Shown: piece by piece, positions 35,675 through 47,011 of the stretch | Numbering within the stretch: position 1 is the stretch's first letter | Layout: each line of letters opens with the position of its first letter | Assembly (NCBI GenBank): GCA_014898425.1 | Contig: RCSZ01000018.1 | Coordinates: forward strand, 706,864-770,863 | Direction of reading: 5' to 3' | Source of the DNA: Botryotinia globosa | Taxonomy: Eukaryota > Ascomycota > Leotiomycetes > Helotiales > Sclerotiniaceae | Length of the DNA stretch: 64,000 bases | Notes under the pieces: generated by a model | Databases searched by the model: none | What the model was told of the DNA's origin: nothing | The model's input: only the letters and a program-made list of their open reading frames with translations | Program-made: the position numbers and the translations under genes

Positions 35675-36070
35675 TCAAGGTCGAGGTTGTCCTCGTTGCC
35701 ATCCCCAAATCTCCCAATATTCATGCCAGGCACTTCGTATGTTTGCATCCCTATTCTGCAATCTTAACACGCCTTCTCTCATTAAAGCAGGAAGTTCCAT
35801 CTCCAGTTCTTCTCGCCGCACTCCTGCCTTGATCAATTCTTGAGTCAAGTCGATTTGCTTTTTAATTTGCGCTACAGGATTGATATAATACGGTGGTGGG
35901 AGGATTGCATCGGCGGCTCGTTTTTCTGCTGCTGCTTGATCGCATTCTTTGCAACGCGGCAAGGTGCGATCACAATCGAGGGAGGCTCTGATTCGGGGGA
36001 ACTTGAGAGCAATATATGCAAGTGCAGGAGGTAACACGAGGGGGCGGTCACAGGCTGGACATGCGGACAT
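35675..36070 (-). CDS. Small Cys-motif protein, unknown
   Basis: 131 aa from ATG 36070; an in-frame extension upstream to 36112 is less likely. It starts MSACPACDRPLVLPPALAYI, has a second cysteine pair in CDRTLPRCKECDQAAAEKRA, then a helical stretch with QIKKQIDLTQELIKAGVRREELEMELPALM. Cys pairs CPAC and CKEC, about 40 residues apart, suggest one zinc site. The C-terminus is Trp-rich (WHEYWEIWGWQRG). No family recognised; the layout suggests a small zinc-binding adaptor (inference). Confidence 0.6.
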   Translation of the reverse strand: MSACPACDRPLVLPPALAYIALKFPRIRASLDCDRTLPRCKECDQAAAEKRAADAILPPPYYINPVAQIKKQIDLTQELIKAGVRREELEMELPALMREGVLRLQNRDANIRSAWHEYWEIWGWQRGQPRP

Positions 36071-37055
36071 GTTGGATTTATAGATGAGTCTCGAAAGAAA
36101 TGGGGTCGGCAATGACTATAGGTGAGTATGATTTAAGAGTGCGACAGGTATATCAAATGGTCATGATTGAAAGATTGCTGAACCTTCATTTCATGATTGT
36201 ACGTTTATTATCCTCCTTACCTGATGTGAACAAAGAGAAAATTGCAGATGAGACTGAATTTGGCCACCAGAATCGGAAATTCTTCATCTCGCGCTGCAAA
36301 CATTCTTTGTCCATTTCGGTGTCTGAAAGCAAATAAATTGGCAACGACGACACAAGCACCGAACCCAACAACAAGATCCAATCGCGCGCGCCATGCTGTT
36401 GAATCCAAGACAATGCTATTCGTACTTGGCTCTGGAAACGATAAAAGAAAATAACAATAATGGATGTAAATGTCCCGTTTTTTATATTTCTCCATGACCC
36501 AACGCATTCTCATGCCATAGGATGGAGGGTAAGTAAACGAAAAGATTCTCTTCTATCCTGCAATTTCCCCTCCAAGATCCCGCCATTGAAAGACAAAAGA
36601 CCAGAGTGAATATTGAGGAATCAGTTTTAGTTTTATGAAGAGAAAAGAAAAGGCGAACCCGGACTGGAAGTTTGGAAATTATCTTGTACTCGAATTTTCA
36701 TCATCACGTGGTATAAGCGAGCATTGGCGTCAAACTAGCTTTCATCCAAGCTTCTAAATCATCGGCCAGTCAGCTTTTGGTACGATTTTATTCATTCGCT
36801 ATCTCATTGGTCAAGATCTCCCTTATTTTGAGCTTAAGACTTTTATTAGTACGGCGGGGTTTGTTTTGTATGCGCCCCGCACTAAAATCGATATCTTCTG
36901 GATATATTAAAAGCACAATCAGTCATCATCCTTTTACCTGACATCACAAGATTTCAAAGTTACCTTGACGTTAGCATTCGATAAAATCTTCAACCCCAAT
37001 ACACCTCCAATCAAATAATTCGTTTTCGGTTTTCTCGACATTATCTAAGTACAAG
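36071..37055. promoter_or_regulatory. Divergent intergenic region
   Basis: About 1 kb between the head-to-head Cys-motif gene and the PDAP1-like gene. Two overlapping minus-strand frames at 36186-36513 each have one hydrophobic stretch, but neither has convincing support as a gene. The region should hold both promoters. Confidence 0.4.
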
Positions 37056-37909
37056 ATGGCTCCAGGAGGACCAGCCGGACGTGGCAGAGGTGGAAAATTC
37101 AAGAAGTTCACTCGTGGAGGTTAGAATATTATGAATACTAGTGCTACGTCGTGAAACATACTGATTTTAGCTTTTCAATAGGTGGTAAACACTTCTCTCG
37201 TGATCTTCGACCTCTCGACGCCAATGGAAACGAAATTCGCGAAAAGAATGCCAATGATTCATCCTCAGAAGAAGAAGAAGAGGAATCGGAGGAGGAATCT
37301 TCTGAGGAAGAGGAAGAAGAAAAGCAAGAGATGACCCGTGAACAACGTCGCGCCGCTGCCAAAGCCAAAAAAGAAGCTGCTATCAAGAAGAAGAACCAGA
37401 AAGTTGCACAAGTTGGCGATCTTCCAACCGACAGCGAAGAAGAGAGTGAGGATGATGACATGCCCGCCAATCCCAATCATAGCAAGGCTGCTAGAGACCA
37501 AGCCAAGGCACCTCCAAAATCTGTTGATGAAGTTGCCGATGACGTTGCAAAGATGAGCGTCAGCAAGAAACCTCAAGAGTTGAGTCGTAAGGAAAGAGAG
37601 GCACTCGAGGCACAAAAGAAAAAAGAAGCATGGCAAAAATTACATCTTGCTGGAAAGACTGATGAAGCTCAAGCCGATCTCGCAAGATTGGCAAAGATCA
37701 GAGAGGAGAGAAAGTTGGCAGCAGATCGCAGGGCTGTATGTTCCACATTCCCCCCCCCTTTTTTTTGAGATCATGCTAATTTAACGCAGGCCGAAGAGGA
37801 AGAGCGTAAGGAACAGGATAAGGCAAAGTCAGAGCAATTGGCCAAGGAACAAAAAAGAAGAGATGAAGCCATGGGATCTGCAGCGAAAGGAAAGAAGGGA
37901 AAGAAATGA
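37056..37909 (+). CDS. PDAP1-like (28 kDa heat- and acid-stable phosphoprotein) family
   Basis: Three exons, 37056-37119, 37182-37735 and 37790-37909, in phase, giving 245 aa. The N-terminus [20 protein letters not shown] is the RG-rich start typical of this family (animal starts MPKGGRKGGHKGR). It is followed by an acidic Ser/Glu run with likely casein-kinase-2 sites, then Lys/Arg/Glu/Ala helices ending in a conserved-looking block: [40 protein letters not shown] and [20 protein letters not shown]. The last of these matches the family's C-terminal motif. The family's function is poorly understood; it is a casein-kinase substrate linked to RNA or translation. A strong, highly charged, disordered protein is expected. 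Confidence 0.85.
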
Positions 37910-38415
37910 GGACCTTTCCGAGATGAGATCTAGTCTTTTGCTTTTATGGGTGAAGGCTTCTAGAATAAACATCCAGACATATACATAAGTCTCGGGGCGG
38001 CGTTGATATTTTTGCTTTTTCGGTATCGTTTGGCTAAAATCAATCTATACATCATTGCATCTATCCTCTTTCTATGAGCCTATATCACCTTTATCGTTAC
38101 CGTCTTGTACTTGTGTGATCATCATGCTATGCTTGCAGACCTTCACATACAAGCTTATCATCAAATTCCTCATCAGTGTAATAAATATATAATCCAAGTC
38201 GATACCATAAAATTATCCAAGTAGATAAGCAAGTACCTGCCAAGTTCTGTTGTCCCGAAACTCAAGGTTCTGCCGTCATGTCACCATGCCCCTTTCCGCT
38301 TTCCCTTTTCCCCACACAAACTTCCTTTTCATCTTGACTTAACACATCAGGACATCTGATCTTGAAGGATGCAAACAAAAGCTTCTCATTCTATCAATTG
38401 AGATAACATATAATC
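37910..38415. other. Intergenic, nothing recognised
   Basis: About 500 bp between the PDAP1-like gene and the tRNA; no gene or repeat seen. Confidence 0.4.
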
Positions 38416-38503
38416 GAAGGCATGGCGCAGTGGTAGCGTATCTGATTCCAGCTCTTAGAATCTAGATTCCAGATGGTCCTGGGTTCAAATCCCAGTGTCT
38501 TCC
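38416..38503 (+). tRNA. tRNA-Trp(CCA) with a short intron
   Basis: Acceptor stem GAAGGCA pairs with TGTCTTC (one G-T). The D arm is GCGC-AGTGGTA-GCGT. The anticodon arm starts TCTGA-TTCCAG with CCA at 38448-38450 at positions 34-36. An intron of about 16 nt (38452-38467) follows position 37. The T arm is CTGGG-TTCAAAT-CCCAG, with the B box GGTTCAAATCC at 38482-38492. The 3' half of the anticodon stem gives one A-C mismatch at 31:39. A shifted stem (ATCTG/CAGAT) pairs perfectly but would put TCC (Gly) in the anticodon, so the identity as Trp is likely rather than certain. Its overall match to the GGCGCA...TAGCG...TCTGA-TCCAG pattern of other tRNA-Trp genes favours Trp. Confidence 0.8.
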
Positions 38504-38506
38504 TTG

Positions 38507-38510
38507 TTTT
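38507..38510 (+). terminator. Pol III T-run
   Basis: TTTT begins four bases after the tRNA end, the standard RNA polymerase III stop signal. Confidence 0.7.
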
Positions 38511-39277
38511 AATTCTTGGTCGAGTTGTGGTTCTTTCTTTTTGGATGAGAATAACATATGGAATTCTGCTTCTGGCTATTCATGTTATGAGGGTGAATGG
38601 ATTGAAGGATATGAAAAGGTTGATTTGTTTGCTTGGTGGTTTGCTTTGAAAACAGGGTGTAAGGGTGAGTGAGGTAGGACAAGATTTATTTGCTTTTTGT
38701 CTGGTGGAAATGATGGATATAACGTGAGTTGATAGGAAAGTAATTGAATCCCTCTCTTTTCTCATTTCAATACTAATAAAGTTCTAAAATAGGTCAATCC
38801 ATCTGTATTCAAGTCCGCACTTGCAACGGCATCAGGAATCTGATTACCAGGACTGCGATTCACGACGATTCTCAGTATACACGAGTTCACATTTACAACA
38901 ATCTTGCTTTCACAGAATCATACTTCTTTTAGGATATAAATCAGACTTTCATGTCCATTCATTGGTAATCCACATTTTCCTATTGATCAAACGGGGGCGT
39001 CTTTGCATGCTGTACCTATCCATGAGTCCATTCATCCCTCTCTTCTACCTTCAAAATCCAAACCACATTCTTCGCTCTTACAATTCGTCAAAAATATGGA
39101 TAGGATACTCCATTCTCATCCTTTCGGCTCCAAGGTTGGCATCCTTCAACCCAAACGCGCTCAAACTACATGTTTCCGGTACCCATTCAACCTCACTCGG
39201 GCAAATGATAGATCTCACAGTGTAACAAACTTTCGGTCTTAGCCCCTCGACGATTGCTTATATCTGGTACAATTTAA
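38511..39277. other. Intergenic, nothing recognised
   Basis: About 770 bp. The frame at 38821-39225 does not resemble a protein family and its residue content does not look coding. Confidence 0.4.
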
Positions 39278-39958
39278 CTATCTTATTCTATTTTGTTCTT
39301 GATCGGACATTTCTAACTCACCTACGCAATCGGAATGAGATATGGTAGAATGCCTTTTCTTTGTATGCTCCTTCATCTTGTCAAGTCGACCAGTTTGATA
39401 TGAACAGCCCATTGAAGAGTAAATACATGATGTCTTGGGGTAATGGAAAGATTTCTGATGGCGAACCAAATCTCCTCGACGTGCAAAGGTCGAAGGACAG
39501 TTGGAGAAGGAACGGCGAATACGGTTGCTGTGGTGTGTACCGCGAGACTTAGTGCTCCTGGAGTATTTCTCACAACTTGGATCTAGGGCGATCTTCAGAT
39601 TTCGATCTCGAGTAGTATTGTGGTTGGACTGGGGACTGAAAGTCGTTTGTACGGTACGTTGCTGATACTCATACCTGAAGTCAATGGGACAAATGTTGTT
39701 TCCGGTTTGAGATAATTCTAGGCAAGATCGTATATCGATGAAGCCAAGATCGGAGTGTGGCGTGCTGTGGTCGATATCAAAAGACATATTAGAACGGGAT
39801 AAGTATATTTTTGGATCGACATTGTGGGGTTTCTCTTCAAGCGTGTTATCATGCCAGCTTTGTGGTGATGGATACAAGCAGCCATCTGAAATGATGCTGC
39901 TCTTGCCAGCTGAGCTTGTCAAAATCCCTTGGAAGGATGATGCAACAAGATCACTCAT
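39278..39958 (-). CDS. C2H2 zinc-finger protein with a degenerate first finger
   Basis: 226 aa from ATG 39958, no intron visible. The N-terminal 145 residues are Ser/Asp-rich and unremarkable. A finger-like segment follows: FSNCPSTFARRGDLVRHQKSFH has the helix, His pair and one Cys, but the first Cys of the pair is missing. The second finger, CIYSSMGCSYQTGRLDKMKEHTKKRH, is complete with a six-residue Cys spacing. The STFARRGDLVRH helix is typical of fungal C2H2 transcription factors. The protein ends shortly after, so there is no C-terminal regulatory domain. It may be a truncated or decaying transcription factor or a small DNA-binding protein. It stands head to head, about 970 bp away, with another broken C2H2 gene. 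Confidence 0.55.
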   Translation of the reverse strand: MSDLVASSFQGILTSSAGKSSIISDGCLYPSPQSWHDNTLEEKPHNVDPKIYLSRSNMSFDIDHSTPHSDLGFIDIRSCLELSQTGNNICPIDFRYEYQQRTVQTTFSPQSNHNTTRDRNLKIALDPSCEKYSRSTKSRGTHHSNRIRRSFSNCPSTFARRGDLVRHQKSFHYPKTSCIYSSMGCSYQTGRLDKMKEHTKKRHSTISHSDCVGELEMSDQEQNRIR

Positions 39959-40930
39959 TGTGGAAATGTAAATGATTGGAAGGAGTCAATGGATTATGTT
40001 TAATGAATGCAGTTCACGACAAGACAATGAACATTCGAATGTAAGTCTCCTCGCCAGTTGCATGAGTGCTATTTATCTCACTTGGAGCGCTCATTTACAT
40101 TATAGTGGTCTTCAATCAATGGTCCTCATATCTTACAGTTTTTGGTACGGACTAGAAAATTGAGAGCCGCAGCTCTGGTGGTCCTATACGAATAGTATTC
40201 TCGTGCCAGTTGAGATATATTTATGGAGAGAAGCTACCAGGTATCTGTCGGTCTTCATTTTTAAATACGTATTCAAAACACGTCGCACCATATTATAAAC
40301 TCATGTCCGCTTACAGATCGGTGGTCCTTACGGTTGTATTATTCCTGGCTTGGCTGTGATTATTTTGGCGATCCTGTGTATCGTTCAAATCCCCCTGTCG
40401 TCAGCAATAAGGTTATCGGGGCGTTGAGTTGACCAATCAACAGATGTCTCGAGTAGACCCCATGTGGTTAGTATAACCAAGGTTACATCAACTGATTCGA
40501 CTGTTTGAGGACCACCATTGTCCAGAAATTGCATGCTCAAGGCACGTCGGCAAACTCCAGAGATTCGAGCCCCGACATAATTCGATTCAATTTCCGACAT
40601 TTCCTGCTGTGATCTAAATTCATGCTTGCTCTCACTATCGGTCATAAATTTCTAGTCTTGCAAGAGAAATAAAGATCCAAGCCCTAGAGAGCGGTAGATT
40701 AGAATCTCCCCTTATTCCTATACTTGGTACACGGAATCATGCATTGGCTTTGAACAGACTCTTGAAGAGAGGAAAGCTTAAAACCTGCACCCAACGAACT
40801 TCAGCAACGGGGAGCGCTATCAATTTCCATTCTCCATCGGATTAATAACCTACCGGAAAGGGAACCCTTTTTCTTGAATTTTCTAACTTATTCCAAGTCA
40901 ATATTTTGCCTCGCGTTTAGGTCATTCAAC
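39959..40930. other. Divergent region between two C2H2 genes
   Basis: Nearly 1 kb between the two head-to-head finger genes. The minus-strand frame at 40385-40645 has no recognisable content. Confidence 0.35.
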
Positions 40931-42188
40931 ATGGAATCTTCAGGTGACATACAATTACCAGGTAAGCACCCGAACACAGCTACCTTTGTAGCGTTGTATT
41001 TCCAATTGTTTGCTGACGAAATGAATGAAGACATGAACATTTCTGGCCATCTCAAGTTCTATGGAAACATCATAGACTTTGAGAACGACACCGGCAAGCA
41101 TGAATTGATATTTGGAAATCTCGATCGTTCACAGCAAAGGGCGGTTCAGTCAATTGCTCATAGCAGCAACTTGGACTATGAATATCAACAGGGTTATGCG
41201 AAAGTCTTGCGTAATTGTACTACCGATTGGAACTTTGGGGATATGATCGAAAACTCTCCTGCGGAGCTTACCCATTACAATGAACCAACCGATTCTTGAA
41301 GACATCTGAACGAATCATCCCAACTCGAAATCGATTACTTTGGCTCCAATTTGGAAATAGAGCCATGGCCTCAATATTCAGTTTACCCATATCCACTGGA
41401 ATTGCCAAGTGAACTAGCCCAGGACAATGTCGCGTCGGAAAGCTTACCTCTACCACAATCCGAACTTGGCTCACAATTCGATATGCCCGAATATGACATC
41501 TATGGCAATTCATCAGCTCTCAATGGATGCGGAACTGATTACAGTACACATGTCGGTGAAGAAGTTACTCTGGCTCAAAATCTCGGTACCCCCAGGATCT
41601 CCTCGGACAATAGTGGTTATGGCCCCATTCAACAAAATATTCAACGCCAAGCATACGTCTGCAAAACCTGTCAAAAATCCTATTCTCGAGAGATTTATCT
41701 TAGACGCCACGAGAGAATTCATGCAGAAGGTAACCATATGAAGTGCTCCAGTTGTGCAGAGAGAGTACTTTGCTAGGCGTGATCTCTTATTACACCATCA
41801 GAGAGAGGCGCATGAAAATACATTGCTCAGATCAGCAGAAATTTCTAGACCATCACCAGACTTTCCTAAACCGCCATCTCATGCTTCGTCCACTTGGTCC
41901 GATAATTGCAATTTGGGAGCGTCATTGACCGACGAACCATTTTTGATGAGTCCTTTATACACCCCACCAAACTATCCGAGCAGTCGGAACTCACATTCCA
42001 ACTCTTTTAACTCGTCCACGTCATTATCACCAATTCCACCGTCCGGACTCCACCATTTAAATTCACCACTTAATAGATTTGAAATGCAAGGACTACAACG
42101 TCGCCAGCCTATCAGTACAACAAGCAAAATGGCAATCCTTCAGGTTGAACGGTTCGGGGGAATATTTACAACATCTGTTTCAGGATAG
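40931..42188 (+). pseudogene. Broken C2H2 transcription-factor gene
   Basis: From ATG 40931 the frame reads 122 aa to a TGA at 41297-41299, but the same frame then continues uninterrupted with protein-like sequence to the fingers at about 41655. Finger 1 is complete: YVCKTCQKSYSREIYLRRHERIHAEG. Finger 2 starts MKCSSCAER and then hits a stop at 41773 or so, while the expected continuation EYFARRDLLLHHQREAHE lies one base out of phase (from about 41760). It is followed by a Ser/Pro/Asn-rich tail to 42188. One in-frame stop plus a one-base shift inside a GAGAGAG run suggests a pseudogene. An intron cannot explain the shift: the only GT-AG option is about 30 bp. Sequencing error is the main alternative. 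Confidence 0.55.
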
Positions 42189-43561
42189 TGGACAAGCAAT
42201 CACACATGAAGCTACTATAAAGTAACGAACCTCAAACAACTCATTCGAAAAAATATTGGAGAGGCATTAATCCAGCAAGCCAATTGAATCAGACGAAGTT
42301 CTAACTCTATTCTTTGGAGTAGTTCCACTTTCAGAGACGACAATGAAAGATATTCGGAATGCGGGAAGAAGCGATGACCGCACAAGTTACCACGGCAAGT
42401 CCAACTCTTCCCTCTGGAAATATCCCTTCTATCGTTTTTCATATGATAACATCCAATTACAGGATCCGCGTCATCTTCTGAAAGCTTCACCAGATATTTT
42501 TAATCCAAATGTTCTAATCGAGTAAGGACATTGTTAGCTCTCCAATTTTTGGTGATCGTCCTCACATTTGTCCTGTTGAACCATCCAAACAACGGCTGCG
42601 CGAATATTAAATAATGTGCTTTGCAAGAAAGAACCCTTGGAATAAATAATGACAGGAGTTTTACTTCGGCTAGGATGTTTATGTGCGTACACCATTGGTG
42701 AAGTGATTAAGATAAGGAACTTACTTGTATAATTGATGTATGCCAGGAAACAAGCCACTGATATATTACAATTTCTATTGTTACAAATGGCCTTGGAACG
42801 ATACATGATAAATAGGTTGAAATGTGTTCAAATGTACGCAATTCAAGACTCGCTCCTCTTTGTCATGGGCCGTTCCCTTAAGAAATGCCATGTCGAGGCC
42901 TGCCGCCTGCGCCAGAATCAAATTTTCCACAGGGTGCACCGCTACAGAGTACCCACCACCTGGGCAAGTCAACATCCAAGTGGAGAAGGGTTTTTGTCTT
43001 CCATCGATGATTTGAAAAATCGAACATTGGTTTATTTAAGCCATTGGCAAGCGAATCGTCGGTTCAAAGATGGAAAAGGGGAGACGACTGAACGACCGAC
43101 TCGACAAACCAGACGAACCGGTCCAGCCGAAGTAATTCCGAAATGCATCATTTTCGGGAGACCACGTGCACAAGTCCCAACAAATCTTGGCGGAAATTCT
43201 GCGTTGTCATACCGAGTACTTTGATCTTCATAACCCTTGTTGTATCGATAAGAAATTCACCGCCACTTTTGAAGTTAGAGACTGCGATTAATTATTAATG
43301 GGCTTAAGAATATATCTATGGAGAGATGCATATGATGAAGTGCCAGCTCACAATCCCGATCCAATGATGTTCATGGATTCATAGAAGCGGCCATCAAATA
43401 TGGCATCCAAAGGCAAAAGCCTCGCGGCTCAACTGGGGCGCAGGTGAGTATTCAACGATGGTGAGTGGCAAGGGCTGGGTCTTCGTTTTTATCGGTCCAG
43501 CCATTTCTCTTCCTTTTCTTACATTCTTTTACACACTCACATCCAACAGTCTTTCCAAGAA
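42189..43561. other. Possible decayed 3' part of the C2H2 gene, then spacer
   Basis: Immediately downstream, scattered protein-like frames continue on the + strand: YLQHLFQDSG near 42165, TLFFGVVPLSETTMKD near 42310, and a longer frame at 42733-43224 with LLLQMALERYMINRLKCVQMY. These resemble the helix-rich middle domain found in large fungal transcription factors, but stops and frame changes separate them and I cannot join them reliably. From 43225 to 43561 is spacer before the CorA-like gene. Confidence 0.3.
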
Positions 43562-45712
43562 ATGTCGAGTATGAGTACCGAGGAATTATTGAAGAAACTC
43601 GACGATCAACATCAAGCTTACCTCGAGACATTCAAACTTGTTCACGATGCCTTAAACAACAGCATTACAAATCCAAATCCTGTTAGTGCGGCACCACAAA
43701 GTCCTGGTTCCATTCGAACATTTACAAAACGACGAAGAAGATCTACCAAAGATGATGGTGACATTCCCGAAGTACGACCATCAACACTCCACAGCTCTGT
43801 TTTATCAGGAGACAGCGACGATAGTGATGATGATGACGATTTATATGTTCAAACGCCGCTCGCACCTATCAAATATGACGAAGAACAATTGCGACAGCAT
43901 TTCAGAAGTTATAATTTCACAGACGCTGGTCATATAATTCTGGAAAGTGTGATTACGAAAAATGGACGACTTCTAGATCCTGTTTTGTTTCCAGATTATC
44001 ATAGAGCTGATCGATCTCATAATTCCCATTATTCTGTGTTTGATGTTGGAAAAGATGGTGCTCCTTTATCTAGAAGAGATGTAGTGAAACCGGGTACTAC
44101 TAAAATTGATTCTGCTATATGGCAAGCGGTTAAAGTGAGCGAATACATCTACCATGGAAGGATCGTTGCATCTAAGATTTTGAGTGTAGGACTTAAATAG
44201 CGATCCCGAATCGCTCCGACCGGCTGTTGGTAGGATAACGTGAGTCTCGGTATCACTCCCATACTGATTATTCCTTGAGCTAACTTATGTGCACAAAAGA
44301 ATTGTTCGAGAACCATCACCTGTTGTACTTGGGGCCTTACATCTCACTCTGAATAAGACTTTTGACATGGATGAATTATTCAATTATTTAGTCTCTGACG
44401 AAGTCACATCTGTACGTGTTCTGATTACCCGATTTTTTCTTTTGCTTACATGACATGACAGGCCAATATCATGCGAAGACCTTTCTCCGCTGATTGCCGA
44501 CAACAAAAGTCCTTTGTTTTTAACTTTGAGTACTGGACAATCGTGGGGGAAGAATGTCAACCAATGCCTTGGCAACTGTCTGATAAGACCCCAAGTACTT
44601 CAAAGGATCATATTCCTATATCGAGATGTAACTCCGTTGTAGCTCTCTCCTTATCTGGTGATCCCATACGAAAGTTGAGAAATCCTGCCAGACGTGCCAG
44701 AACCGACTATGGATATGTTTATGACCCATGGGCAGCATGGCATGTTCTCAATGTTCAATGCTACCCGGATCATCGTCATACTATGGATGTCCATGATTCA
44801 ACCAAACATTATGTAAACGGACCGGAAGCTTTTCTTCATACACTACTCTCGGAGTTTAGAGATGCAGAAAAAAGATTCGAGGCAATATACATGAAGATCA
44901 GTAAACTCGTGTCACCACCAGTAAGTTAATTTTCGATTTCAAAGTTCATCTCATACTCATTCACTTCATAGGCAAATTTTATGTTCGATGGAGAAATCAG
45001 AGATAAACTACTTTTCGAAGATGAAGAATTCACCTATTCCCGTCGCTATTTCTGGGCCTATCAAACACTCGGTCTATTGAAGAATGGACTTAAAGCCATG
45101 ATGGATAGTTACGAAGATACCTTTACCGATGATGTTTGGGAGGGAAAACACAAGACTCTATGGCCAATGTTGGACCCAGACTCTCACCGGAATAAATACT
45201 GGCAGAAACGCATGCAAAAACTAAAAATAGATTTCGAAAAGCAGATGGCTAATTTATTCAAACTTTATGAAGAAACTGACGAAAAGATGAAAGAGATTAG
45301 AACTTTGAGGGATCAACTTTTCTCGGGTACGAGTGTTTTGGAAAGTAGAAAGAGTGTGGAGATGGCCGCGGTGACTATATTACAGGGTCACAATATCAAA
45401 CTATTGACTATGGTTTCGATTTTCTTCCTTCCCCTCACCTTTGTAACCTCGGTATATGGTATGACGAATATGACCACTGATCACGATTTCACTCCTTTCG
45501 CAATAACGATGGCGACTGTCTGTGTTCCTTTCTTCTTCTTAGTCGGAGCATTGAATACTACCAGTGGTATGCAATTTTGGAGAGTAAGGTGGTATAGATT
45601 TTTGGGATGGTTTGGACAACAAGGTATTCACTCATCATCGTCATCACCATCAACGTTCGCGGCCACTAAGACTTCATCATTGATGGGAGGTATGTACCAA
45701 ATTTTTCAATGA
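43562..45712 (+). CDS. CorA-like magnesium transporter-type membrane protein
   Basis: Five exons (43562-44134, 44190-44239, 44300-44411, 44462-44920, 44972-45712), in phase, giving 644 aa to TGA 45712. The N-terminal half is cytosolic: a coiled-coil start (STEELLKKLDDQHQAYLETFK), an acidic Ser/Asp run, then the large alpha/beta part with FNFEYWTIV and the WAAWHVLNVQCYPD block. A long helix follows (RMQKLKIDFEKQMANLFKLY EETDEKMKEIRTLRDQLFSG). Two C-terminal helices, MVSIFFLPLTFVTSVYGM and FAITMATVCVPFFFLVGAL, flank the pore-entry motif. That motif reads YGMTNM rather than the classical GMN, as in some fungal CorA relatives, so ion selectivity is uncertain. The frame ends early at 45712, while a further coding-like stretch of about 140 codons follows out of phase. 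Confidence 0.88.
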
Positions 45713-46151
45713 CAAAGAGGAAGACAAAAAAGCTAAAATCTTCAAAGACCCCTCACAATCATATCCTAGTACAAGTTCAAGCTCCATAAATATCAACAAC
45801 GATAAACCTAAACCTCTTCCACACTCATACTCAATCAATACTGCTCAATCCCTTGCCGCACGGAAAGAGCTTACCTCGAATACCAATCATCAATCTCCAA
45901 TAAAGTCACCTTTTTCTCCATCAACCACGCCGTCTATGAATTCGATTCCAGAGCATCCATTAACAATGCCAATGACGTCTTACACACCTATACAAAGACC
46001 TAAATACACTTCGACATCTTCAATCGATAACATTACAGCAACAACTGGTCCGAGACCTAGCTTGACAAGAAGCGCGAGTTGGTGGGATATGGCTCTGAAA
46101 AAGGGAAAAAGGACTGTCAGTTCTAGAGGGGAGGGATTTGGTGGAGTGTGA
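45713..46151 (+). pseudogene. Out-of-frame C-terminal tail of the CorA-like gene
   Basis: From about 45690 to TGA near 46150 a second frame is open and protein-like: basic and Ser/Thr/Pro-rich, with KEEDKKAKIFKDPS near its start and LTRSASWWDMALKKGKRTVSS near its end. It is joined to the transporter frame by a one-base shift at a TTTTT run (about 45703-45707). No GT-AG intron fits the phase. Either a sequencing or assembly error or a real strain-level frameshift that removes a cytosolic tail. Confidence 0.5.
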
Positions 46152-47011
46152 ATTGAAGCGGATTTTGGAGTAGCCGAATTAACTTCGGTCTCCGTTGATT
46201 TAGGCAGCAATTTTGTATTGTTCGCCTCGGAAGTTAAGAACTCTTCAACCTTACTCAAATTTGGTCCGCCTGATGTTGGAGATTTGGACTACTCGGTCGA
46301 AGATGTTTCTGGGATTCGTCTTGTAAAGCCGATACTATCCAAGAGTCGATTTCTGATGTGCCCCCTGATGCTATGATATCTCAATTCATCCTTCAGGGAG
46401 TAGCATTGAAAGTTCATTCAGCTCCACCATCCACATGAACCAGGCTGTCTATTCCCCCCATATATATTGCGATCCAGATAGAAATCTGATGGTGATTCTT
46501 GATATTGGACTCGACCGGCAAACACAATTATAGGAGGGGACTCATTGTTTCATGAGTATTCCAGGTAGTGGTGTTATAATGATGAACAAAAGCGAAGGAA
46601 AAAACTTATTGGCGGAGTAAATTGAGGAAATTGACACGGAGAAATTCTGGGGGGGAGGCAAAGCGGGGTAACATGATTTTATATATCATTGGAACCCAAA
46701 TCTCACTGGTACATCGATTTCTTCTGTCTGCTCTTTCTTTATTCACGAGGCATAACATTCACCATCAAACAACATTATTTTTTGGGAAGAAAATATACAA
46801 AATCATGCATCGCTAGCATGTCAAAAGTCTTGCATTGCAGAAAGTACAGAGTTTGTTATGACCCAACCTTCCGTACCATATCTATGTCCACCGTCCCATG
46901 TACTAGGTATCTTCCAATAAACATGATTTCCTTTCGACGCCCACGCCCACGCCCACGATCACGATCACCAGCAAGATGCTAGTTATCAATGATCCGTCTA
47001 ATTGTGAAAGC
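46152..47011. other. Intergenic, short hexamer repeat
   Basis: About 860 bp with no gene. A CCCACG/CACGAT repeat stands at about 46940-46968. Confidence 0.4.

Noticed and set aside
36186..36513. Two overlapping minus-strand frames with hydrophobic stretches
   Set aside because: They overlap in different frames and neither is favoured by codon use or similarity; more likely a promoter region between divergent genes.
37144..37636. Minus-strand Ser-rich and Phe-rich frames
   Set aside because: Antisense shadow of the acidic run of the PDAP1-like gene.
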